From CAKRJP01 sp963658085 (lineage in GTDB: Bacteria; Bacillota; Clostridia; Lachnospirales; Lachnospiraceae): a stretch of DNA of 28,463 bases. Positions within the stretch are counted from its first letter, which is position 1, and each line of letters begins with the position of its first letter. Under the pieces are notes generated by a model that searched no databases, was not told the origin of the DNA, and saw only the letters and a program-made list of their open reading frames with translations. The stretch lies in NCBI GenBank assembly GCA_963658085.1, contig CAVKOU010000030.1, forward strand, positions 1-28,463, written 5' to 3'. The translations under genes and the position numbers were made by a program. Positions 15,881 through 21,669 of this stretch are shown here, piece after piece.

Positions 15881-16657
15881 ATGAAAAGAGAAAAGGCATA
15901 TGTGGACAGCAGAAGACAGCAGGTATTTGAACTGCTGAACGAGAAGCCGGAGATTAAGGCAGATGAGCTGGCAGAACTTCTGGGGGTATCGGTGGTAACC
16001 ATCCGAAGAGATATGAGAGTCCTAGAAGAAGAGAAGAAGATCAAAAGATTCTACGGCGGAGCTGCTGTAACGGATAAAAAAGAGACACAGGTAGATGAAA
16101 TAACCCTGTATAGAGAACTGATCGCCCGCTATGCGGCTACATTTATAGAATCCGGGGATACCATTTTTATCAACACCAGCAGCAATGCACTGGAGTTAAT
16201 AAAATATGTGCAGAGCGAGAATGTTACTGTGATTACCAATAATGGTAAGGCTATTAACCATGAAAAGGCAAGTGGTGTAAATATTATACTTACCGGTGGG
16301 GAACTGAGATATCCGAAGGAAGCCATGGTAGGAGATTTTGCGGTGCAGAATCTTCAGAATATATTTGCAAGAAAAACCTTTGTCGGATGTTCCGGTATCA
16401 GCGCATCCAATGGTATGACCACAGAGATCATCAATGAAGTAAATGTAAATCAGCTGATGATCGAGCATGCGGCTCAGGAAGTTTATATTCTGGCAGATCA
16501 TACAAAGATCGGGAAGAACAGTAGCTTCACAAGCTGTGGGATAGAAAAGATTCAGCATCTCATTACAGACGAGCTGGCACCGGAAGAAGAATTAGGAAAG
16601 CTTCGGGCATGTGGCGTGCAGATCCATATTGTAAAAAAGAGTGATTTTGGAAAATAA
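15881..16657 (+). CDS. DeoR-family transcriptional regulator of the ascorbate locus
   Basis: This 258-residue cytoplasmic repressor-type protein has an N-terminal DeoR helix-turn-helix: RRQQVFELLNEKPEIKADEL, then GVSVVTIRRDMRVLEE (about residues 11-60). The C-terminal sugar-phosphate-sensing domain shows DTIFINTSSNALEL, VTVITNNGKA, ILTGGEL, VGCSGIS and ADHTKIGK. These domains normally bind phosphorylated sugar intermediates and relieve repression. By position it is the functional counterpart of E. coli UlaR (also DeoR-type). It heads the second ascorbate transcript, 49 bases before ulaE, and its promoter contains the shared operator motif. Confidence 0.88.
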   Translation: MKREKAYVDSRRQQVFELLNEKPEIKADELAELLGVSVVTIRRDMRVLEEEKKIKRFYGGAAVTDKKETQVDEITLYRELIARYAATFIESGDTIFINTSSNALELIKYVQSENVTVITNNGKAINHEKASGVNIILTGGELRYPKEAMVGDFAVQNLQNIFARKTFVGCSGISASNGMTTEIINEVNVNQLMIEHAAQEVYILADHTKIGKNSSFTSCGIEKIQHLITDELAPEEELGKLRACGVQIHIVKKSDFGK

Positions 16658-16706
16658 ATAAGATTTTTAAATTATGCCGAATGCTGTAAGGCAGGAGGAA
16701 GACAGC

Positions 16707-17570
16707 ATGAAGGCATATTCATTAGGACTATATGAAAAGTCCATGCCATCTGATCTTACCTGGAGGGAAAAGCTTCAGGCAGCGAAAGAGGCTGGATATG
16801 ATTATATAGAACTTAGTATTGATGCTACCGAAGAGAAAATCAAACGTTTAGATATGACAAGGGAAGAGAGATTTGATCTTGTTAAGGCAATGTATGAGAT
16901 TGACTTGCCGATTCGCACCATGTGCGTCAGCGCATTGACAAAATATTCTCTGGGAAATGACAAACCGGAATATTGCGAGAGAGGAATGGAGATTTTGGAA
17001 AAATCCATCCAGCTTGCAGATGATCTTGGAGTTCGAGTGGTTATGATTCCGGGGTATGATGTATATTATGAACCATCTTCTGTGGAGACTAAGAGAAGAT
17101 TTCTTGAGAATCTGAAGAAAGGCGCGAAGATGGCAGAACGTGCAGGTGTGATCCTTGGCCTTGAGACCATGGAAAATGAATTTATGAACACAGTGGAAAA
17201 GGCTATGAAATACGTAGTGCTTTGTGATTCCAATTATTTGAAGGTATATCCGGATATTGGAAATCTTACCAATGCGGCTGTGCAGTATAAGTCCGATGTT
17301 TTGGAAGACATGGAGCTTGGAAGAGGAAATATCACCTCTCTTCATTTGAAGGAAACTGTTCCTGGAAAATATAGAGAGATTCCTTATGGAACGGGACATG
17401 TAGATTTCGAGGCGGCAATTGAAAAGGCCTGGGATCTTGGAATCCGCAGATATGTGACGGAATTCTGGTACAAAGGAAATGAGGATTGGAAAGAAGATCT
17501 TAAATTTGCCATTCATATGATGTCAGAAATTTTAGATAAACAGACGGAAGGAAATGAGAAAGCATCATGA
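16707..17570 (+). CDS. ulaE: L-xylulose/L-ribulose-5-phosphate 3-epimerase UlaE
   Basis: This 287-residue TIM-barrel epimerase is close to the E. coli UlaE length (284). The start at 16707 is chosen because AGGAGG lies 8 bases upstream; a longer frame from 16674 would swallow that site. Candidate metal/catalytic acids are Glu153 in LGLETME, Asp183 in VYPDIGN and Glu252 in YVTEFWY, with His in SLHLKE. SLGLYEKSMP at the N-terminus is family-typical. It converts L-xylulose 5-phosphate to L-ribulose 5-phosphate in the ascorbate pathway. Its stop overlaps the next start (ATGA). Confidence 0.92.
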   Translation: MKAYSLGLYEKSMPSDLTWREKLQAAKEAGYDYIELSIDATEEKIKRLDMTREERFDLVKAMYEIDLPIRTMCVSALTKYSLGNDKPEYCERGMEILEKSIQLADDLGVRVVMIPGYDVYYEPSSVETKRRFLENLKKGAKMAERAGVILGLETMENEFMNTVEKAMKYVVLCDSNYLKVYPDIGNLTNAAVQYKSDVLEDMELGRGNITSLHLKETVPGKYREIPYGTGHVDFEAAIEKAWDLGIRRYVTEFWYKGNEDWKEDLKFAIHMMSEILDKQTEGNEKAS

Positions 17571-18616
17571 AAATCGAAAAAAAAGTAATTTCTAATTTAA
17601 CAAAATGTTATTCAATCGCACCATTACATTATCAGGGAGCTGATCACATCCTTGTGGCAGCAGAGAAGGTAGATAAATGTCTCCTGTTTGATACCGAAGG
17701 GAATCAGGAGGATGTTGTTTGGGAGGAACCGGGCGGAGTTATGACTATGGTTCAGGTTCCCGGAACGGATGGACAGTTTCTTGCAACACACAAATTTTAT
17801 TCTCCTAACGATTCTAAGGAAGCAAAAATCGTAAAAGTAACTCCAATCGAACAAGGAAACTGGGAAGTAAAGACTTTGGTAGATCTTCCGTTTGTACACC
17901 GTTTTGATATATTGGAAAGAAATGGCGTGAGATATCTTATCGCCTGCGCATTGAAATCCGATCATGAGTATAAGGATGACTGGAGATTTCCGGGTAAGGT
18001 ATATGCAGCAGTTCTTCCGGAAGATTTAAGTAACTTTGATGAGGAGCATCAGTTAGAGCTTAAAGTGATCAAAGATGGCATGCTGAAAAATCACGGTTAT
18101 TATAAGGTAGAGGATGAAGGCGTGCAGACAAGCGTTATCTCCTGTGACGGAGGTGTGTTCCAGTTTATTCCACCTGCTGATGCAGAGGGAGAATGGGAAA
18201 TCCGTACCCTTACAACAGATGCAGCCAGTGATGCTGTTTTAGTTGATTTTGATGAGGATGGCGAGAAAGAGCTGGCAGTTATCGCACCATTCCATGGAGA
18301 CAAGGTTCGCTTCTACAAGAAGAAAGACGGAGCATTCCGGATGGTTTATGAATTTGGGGAGAGCCGAGATTTCCTTCATTCTATTTTTGGAGGTAGCCTC
18401 TGCGGAAAGCCTGCATTTGTGACAGGTCACAGAAAAGCAGAAAGAGACTTGATGGCATTTACCTATAATAAAGAAAAAGAAACTTATGAGATGGAATATA
18501 TTGACCGTGACTGCGGATCAGCAAACGTATATCACTATGTAAAAGACGGAAAGGATATGCTTGTATCTACAAACCGTGAAATTGACGAAGTTGCACTTTA
18601 TACCATCACAGAGTAA
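17567..18616 (+). CDS. Uncharacterised cytosolic beta-propeller-like protein in the ula operon
   Basis: This 349-residue protein has no signal peptide or membrane segment. It consists of repeated strand-rich segments in the style of FG-GAP/VCBS propeller blades: HILVAAEKVDKCLLFDTEG, RFDILERNGVRYLIACALK, GVQTSVISCDGGVFQF, and the clearest one, Asp227-Phe-Asp-Glu-Asp-Gly, followed by EKELAVIAPF and DKVRFYKK. The DxDxDG pattern is a typical calcium-binding blade loop. The C-terminus returns to a strand pair (DMLVSTNREIDEVALYTI), which could close the ring. Conserved-looking His and Arg clusters (VTGHRKAERD, YIDRDCG) could form a central active site. It is translationally coupled to ulaE and 12 bases before ulaF, so it belongs to the pathway. 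Its role is unknown: an enzyme, a sensor or a scaffold are all possible. Confidence 0.7.
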   Translation: MKIEKKVISNLTKCYSIAPLHYQGADHILVAAEKVDKCLLFDTEGNQEDVVWEEPGGVMTMVQVPGTDGQFLATHKFYSPNDSKEAKIVKVTPIEQGNWEVKTLVDLPFVHRFDILERNGVRYLIACALKSDHEYKDDWRFPGKVYAAVLPEDLSNFDEEHQLELKVIKDGMLKNHGYYKVEDEGVQTSVISCDGGVFQFIPPADAEGEWEIRTLTTDAASDAVLVDFDEDGEKELAVIAPFHGDKVRFYKKKDGAFRMVYEFGESRDFLHSIFGGSLCGKPAFVTGHRKAERDLMAFTYNKEKETYEMEYIDRDCGSANVYHYVKDGKDMLVSTNREIDEVALYTITE

Positions 18617-18628
18617 TGGAGAAAAAAG

Positions 18629-19315
18629 ATGTTAGAAGAATTAAAAAAAGAAGTATATGAAGCAAATATGGATCTTCCGAAATATGGTCTTGTTACATTT
18701 ACTTGGGGAAATGTAAGTGCTATCGACAGAGAAACAGGATATTTTGTAATTAAACCAAGTGGTGTGGATTATGAAAAGCTGTCTCCGGAAGATATGGTTG
18801 TCATGGATCTGAATGGAAATAAGATCGAAGGAAAGTATAATCCTTCTTCTGATACAGCTACTCATTTGGAACTTTATAAGGCATTTCCGAATATCGGTGG
18901 AGTGGTACATACTCACTCCTCATGGGCAACTAGCTGGGCCCAGGCGGGAAGAGCCATTCCATGTTATGGAACTACTCATGCAGATTATATTTACGGAGAA
19001 GTTCCATGTGCCAGATGTCTGGAAGGCAAGGAATTCGATGAGTATGAAAAAAATACCGGCCTTCTAATCGTTGATCTGTTTAAAGATAAAGATTACGAGG
19101 CGGTACCGGCAGTTCTGTGTAAGAATCACGGACCATTTGCATGGGGAAAAGATGCTCATGAAGCAGTGCACAATGCAGTGGTTCTGGAAGAGGTCGCTAA
19201 GATGGCAGCTCGTTGCGAAATGATTAATCCGGAAGTAAAGCCGGCACCACAGGAGCTTCAGGATAAGCATTATTTCAGAAAACACGGTGCAAATTCATAC
19301 TACGGACAAAACTAA
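18629..19315 (+). CDS. ulaF: L-ribulose-5-phosphate 4-epimerase UlaF (class II aldolase family)
   Basis: This 228-residue cytoplasmic zinc epimerase has KYGLVTFTWGNVSAID near the N-terminus, KPSGVDY (about 48-54) and SSDTATHLELY. Zinc histidines are His94 and His96 in VHTHSSWAT and His167 in CKNHGPF. These match the AraD/UlaF/SgbE family at the expected length (about 228-231). It converts L-ribulose 5-phosphate to D-xylulose 5-phosphate, the last step before the pentose phosphate pathway. The assignment to ascorbate rather than arabinose use rests on the neighbouring ulaE and PTS genes. A GGAGAA ribosome site precedes the ATG. Confidence 0.92.
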   Translation: MLEELKKEVYEANMDLPKYGLVTFTWGNVSAIDRETGYFVIKPSGVDYEKLSPEDMVVMDLNGNKIEGKYNPSSDTATHLELYKAFPNIGGVVHTHSSWATSWAQAGRAIPCYGTTHADYIYGEVPCARCLEGKEFDEYEKNTGLLIVDLFKDKDYEAVPAVLCKNHGPFAWGKDAHEAVHNAVVLEEVAKMAARCEMINPEVKPAPQELQDKHYFRKHGANSYYGQN

Positions 19316-19336
19316 GAATAATACTAAGATAAAACG

Positions 19337-19370
19337 AATAAAGAGATTAAACCAATAAAGAGATAAAACC
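19337..19370 (+). repeat. Two tandem 17-bp repeats before the HPr gene
   Basis: AATAAAGAGATTAAACC (19337-19353) is followed directly by AATAAAGAGATAAAACC (19354-19370), differing at one base. They fill most of the 78-base spacer between ulaF and the HPr gene. There is no hairpin or promoter; this looks like slippage-generated AT-rich spacer. Confidence 0.7.
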
Positions 19371-19393
19371 AAGAGTGGAAGGAATCGAAGAAT

Positions 19394-19651
19394 ATGAAAA
19401 CTTTTAACTATACAATCAAAGATGAATTAGGACTTCACGCAAGACCGGCTGGCCTTCTTGTAAAAGAGGCAAAGAAGTTTGAAAGCAAGATTACTCTTAC
19501 CAAAGATGGGAAATCAGTATCTGCAACACAGCTTATGATGATCATGGCAATGGGAATCAAGAAAGATGCTGAGGTTGTAGTGAACGTGGAAGGTGCAGAT
19601 GAAGAAGAGGCATGTGCTGCAATCGAGAAGTTCTTTGAGGAGAATCTGTAA
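19394..19651 (+). CDS. HPr-family PTS phosphocarrier with Gln46
   Basis: This 85-residue HPr-fold protein has the phosphorylatable His15 in GLHARPAG. Aligned without gaps to Bacillus subtilis HPr, the regulatory Ser46 (in KSIMGVMSLG) is replaced by Gln46 (in TQLMMIMAMG), and Lys45 by Thr. Loss of Ser46 means HPr kinase cannot phosphorylate this protein there, so it should not act as a CcpA co-repressor. Retained His15 means it can still accept phosphate from enzyme I. It is the last gene of the second ascorbate transcript and probably feeds IIA of the same locus. It is the mirror image of Crh, which keeps Ser46 but has Gln15. The general housekeeping HPr is presumably elsewhere. Confidence 0.9.
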   Translation: MKTFNYTIKDELGLHARPAGLLVKEAKKFESKITLTKDGKSVSATQLMMIMAMGIKKDAEVVVNVEGADEEEACAAIEKFFEENL

Positions 19652-19662
19652 GAAAAATTCAT

Positions 19663-19796
19663 CACAGGAATTATTATCTGCAATAAAAACTGATAATAAG
19701 AACTAAGAACTGACAATAAAAATCGACAATAAAATCGACAAAAAATCGATAATAGGGATCGATAATAGTAGGAATCGGCAATAGTAGGAATCATGG
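19663..19796 (+). repeat. Degenerate ATCGAtAATA-type tandem repeat after the HPr gene
   Basis: From about 19722 the motif ATCG(A/G)(C/T)AATA recurs at 19722, 19734, 19745, 19758 and 19774, with a remnant at 19790. Periods are 11-16 bases and the later units carry a GTAGGA extension. Less regular AATAA/GAACT-rich repeats precede it. No ORF or ribosome site uses it. Confidence 0.6.
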
Positions 19797-19824
19797 GTTG
19801 TGGACGAAAAAACGGCACATGAAA

Positions 19825-19856
19825 AAAGGACAGGTTGGATGCGACCTGTCCTTTTT
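19825..19856 (+). terminator. Intrinsic terminator of the second ula operon
   Basis: GGACAGGT (19828-19835) pairs with ACCTGTCC (19844-19851) around an 8-base loop, flanked by an A run on the left and five T on the right, extending the stem. The A/T flanks allow it to work in both directions, for this operon and for the opposing minus-strand gene ending at 19936. Confidence 0.88.
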
Positions 19857-19862
19857 GTCTGC

Positions 19863-19922
19863 TGATCTTTCACTTAATGATCTTTCGCTTAATGATCTTT
19901 CACTTAATGATCTTTCGTTTAA
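19863..19922 (+). repeat. Four tandem copies of a 15-bp repeat
   Basis: TGATCTTTCACTTAA occurs four times head to tail (starts 19863, 19878, 19893, 19908). Position 10 alternates A, G, A, G, and the last copy has a C-to-T change. It lies between the operon terminator and the 3' end of the minus-strand gene. The alternation suggests duplication of a 30-bp dimer. It has no hairpin and no evident coding use. Confidence 0.9.
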
Positions 19923-19935
19923 TGTTTTTTGCTTT

Positions 19936-20211
19936 TTATTTACTGACTTTTTTTAATATCATGGTCCGCATACCGACAAAGGCCAGGCCGCAGAAAATGA
20001 TCACTACCCCAAGAAGCGTATCGTTTAAAGTTAATTCAAAAAAGCTCTCCCCCTCTATCAGGCGGTAAAATCCATCTACACTCCACATCAAAGATGCTCC
20101 CAGGTACATGAGTGCCAAATATTCCAGTGAGAATTTTTTAGCCATCTTAGGAGACTGAAAATAGATGATCGTTGTGATGATGGCGGCGATAAATGTAAGA
20201 ATCAAGCACAT
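19936..20211 (-). CDS. Small membrane protein, unknown family
   Basis: This 91-residue protein has three likely membrane helices: residues about 2-17 (CLILTFIAAIITTIIYF), about 30-45 (YLALMYLGASLMWSVDGFY) and about 63-83 (DTLLGVVIIFCGLAFVGM). A hydrophilic loop (RLIEGESFFELTLN) separates the last two and the C-terminus is basic. It starts 3 bases after the stop of the preceding minus-strand gene, with AAGGAGGG inside that gene's end, so the two are co-translated. I do not recognise a family. It is probably a partner of the 160-residue protein. Confidence 0.7.
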   Translation of the reverse strand: MCLILTFIAAIITTIIYFQSPKMAKKFSLEYLALMYLGASLMWSVDGFYRLIEGESFFELTLNDTLLGVVIIFCGLAFVGMRTMILKKVSK

Positions 20212-20214
20212 TGC

Positions 20215-20697
20215 TTAGCCCTCCTTAACTGCGGTTGATAGAAAGCCCTGCTTTTTCTCCAGGTGATAACAGACGGCAGAACCTACGACCCAGGCGATGG
20301 TTACAACTACGGCCATAGTTGTGCCTACAGTGGCAATCTCTCCGAACATTTCTAAGGTTCCGTCAGGCGTCTGGACAGCGGTGAGGAACGGAAACCAAGG
20401 AACAATTTCTCCGTGCCAAATATGTTCGATCAAAAGTAAGAAGCAACCACCCCATAACAGATTGCTTAAAACACGAAGCCTGGTCATTAAGTACTCAGAA
20501 AATGTTAGCTTACTGGAAAGTCTGTTAGAAAGTTCGTGTGAAAGATTATCAGTTTGGCGAACTGGGGTAGAATCCCCAGAAGTCTCATGGGAAATCTCTT
20601 TTGCCTCATCAACATGTGATCTTTCGTGTTTTTCGTGAGTGTGTCTGACGGCTGAGACTACGATGGCCTCGGCAGCCGGAGCTATAAAACATGCCAT
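20215..20697 (-). CDS. Membrane protein with histidine-rich N-terminal segment
   Basis: This 160-residue protein starts 7 bases after AGGAGG. A short hydrophobic N-terminus (MACFIAPAAEAIVVSAV) is followed by a charged, histidine-rich stretch (RHTHEKHERSHVDEAKEISH, five His within about 20 residues) and a further Ser/Arg-rich linker. It ends with two likely helices: LLWGGCFLLLIEHIWHGEIVP (about 80-100) and TTMAVVVTIAWVVGSAVCY (about 127-146). The His-rich part could bind a transition metal, which is interesting next to nickel-insertion genes, but this is inference. It is transcribed divergently from hypB across a 259-base gap. No family was recognised. Confidence 0.7.
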   Translation of the reverse strand: MACFIAPAAEAIVVSAVRHTHEKHERSHVDEAKEISHETSGDSTPVRQTDNLSHELSNRLSSKLTFSEYLMTRLRVLSNLLWGGCFLLLIEHIWHGEIVPWFPFLTAVQTPDGTLEMFGEIATVGTTMAVVVTIAWVVGSAVCYHLEKKQGFLSTAVKEG

Positions 20698-20753
20698 ATA
20701 AAAACCTCCTCTAGATATAAAACTAACTTGAACTTAGCACAATAAAATTACAC

Positions 20754-20759
20754 CGTCAA
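20754..20759 (-). promoter_or_regulatory. Possible -35 box for the minus-strand membrane pair
   Basis: On the minus strand TTGACG lies about 57 bases before the start codon, but no good -10 follows at 17 bases (TAAGTT is the nearest). This is weak evidence; a TTGTGC/TATATC pair closer to the gene is an alternative. Confidence 0.25.
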
Positions 20760-20820
20760 GTAGAAGTTGAGACTAACTATTTGGAACTGGCTATACCAGA
20801 TGACAAAACAAAAATAAATC

Positions 20821-20838
20821 TTATTTTTGAAAAAATAA
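20821..20838. promoter_or_regulatory. AT-only inverted repeat in the divergent hypB promoter region
   Basis: TTATTTTT and AAAAATAA form perfect 8-base arms around a GA centre, 42 bases upstream of the hypB -35 box. It could be an operator or just AT-rich promoter DNA. Confidence 0.3.
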
Positions 20839-20879
20839 TAGACTTATTGGTTGAATATGTATAAAAAGAGTTGGAGTAA

Positions 20880-20908
20880 TTGACATGATTTGTGCAAAAG
20901 AATATAAT
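20880..20908 (+). promoter_or_regulatory. Perfect sigma-A promoter of the hypB operon
   Basis: TTGACA (20880-20885) and TATAAT (20903-20908) are exact consensus with a 17-base spacer. Transcription should start near 20915, about 42 bases before the hypB start. The next gene sets follow with short gaps and no terminator until 26527. Confidence 0.9.
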
Positions 20909-20956
20909 GATAAAAAAATAACAAAAACTGGAACAACCAATAAAGGAGCGTGCAAG

Positions 20957-21625
20957 ATGGGGGAATTCAGAACCATTGAAATTAAGCAGAGCGTATTCGC
21001 TGATAACGATAAGAGAGCGGATGAGGTGAGAAAAGAATTAAAAGAGAAAAAGGTATTTCTTTTAAATCTAATGTCCTCACCGGGGTCCGGTAAGACAACA
21101 ACCTTAACCAGAACCATCGAAATTTTAAAAGACAAAATTAAGATTGGAGTCATGGAAGCAGATATTGATTCTGATGTGGATGCAAAAACCATTTCTGATC
21201 TGGGTGTGAAAGCTATTCAGCTGCATACCGGTGGTATGTGTCATTTGGATGCGGATATGACAGCCCAGGGGCTGGAAGGCATCGGAACCGGAGACTTGGA
21301 TTTGGCGGTTCTTGAAAACGTAGGAAATTTAGTATGTCCTGCAGAGTTTGACACCGGAGCTGTGAAGAATGCCATGATTTTAAGTGTGCCGGAGGGCGAT
21401 GACAAACCATTAAAGTATCCATTGATGTTTTCTATCTGCGATGTGGTTTTGATCAATAAGACAGATGTACTTCCTTATTTTGATTTTGATATGGAAAAAT
21501 GCAGGAAAAATATTTTGATGCGCAATCCAAATGCAAAGATTATCCCGATCTGTGCAAAGACCGGAGAGGGCGTGGATGTATGGTGCGACTGGTTATTCGA
21601 AGAGGTTAAACATTGGCAAGAGTAA
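20957..21625 (+). CDS. hypB: Nickel-insertion GTPase HypB
   Basis: This 222-residue SIMIBI-class GTPase has P-loop SSPGSGKTTT (Lys46), EADIDSDVDAKTI after it, and NKTDVLPYFDFD as the guanine-specificity motif. The nickel/zinc site of the G domain is visible as Cys95-His96 in GGMCHLDADM and Cys127 in LVCPAEFD. The N-terminal CxxCGC motif of E. coli HypB and the His-rich tract of other HypBs are absent, so it has only the G-domain metal site. The start at 20957 has AAAGGAG 8 bases before it; a longer frame from 20885 begins inside the promoter and is rejected. HypB works with HypA to load nickel into an apo-enzyme. It is 44 bases before the next gene. Confidence 0.93.
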   Translation: MGEFRTIEIKQSVFADNDKRADEVRKELKEKKVFLLNLMSSPGSGKTTTLTRTIEILKDKIKIGVMEADIDSDVDAKTISDLGVKAIQLHTGGMCHLDADMTAQGLEGIGTGDLDLAVLENVGNLVCPAEFDTGAVKNAMILSVPEGDDKPLKYPLMFSICDVVLINKTDVLPYFDFDMEKCRKNILMRNPNAKIIPICAKTGEGVDVWCDWLFEEVKHWQE

Positions 21626-21669
21626 AGCTGACAAAGGACTAAGAAGGGTCCGGTAGAAGGAGTGAGGTT

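Noticed and set aside
16674..16706. Longer UlaE start
   Set aside because: AGGAGG 8 bases before 16707 would lie inside the gene, and family N-termini begin at the later Met.
19863..19922. CRISPR array
   Set aside because: The repeats are 15 bp with no spacers between them and no cas genes are present.
19835..20068. Plus-strand ORF with an LMIFH/LMIFR pentapeptide repeat
   Set aside because: It begins inside the terminator stem, its repeat is just the 15-bp DNA repeat read in frame, and it then runs antisense to the 91-residue membrane gene; no ribosome site.
20885..20956. N-terminal extension of HypB from an upstream ATG
   Set aside because: The upstream ATG overlaps the perfect promoter and precedes the predicted transcript start; the ATG at 20957 has AAAGGAG at the right distance and matches HypB N-termini.
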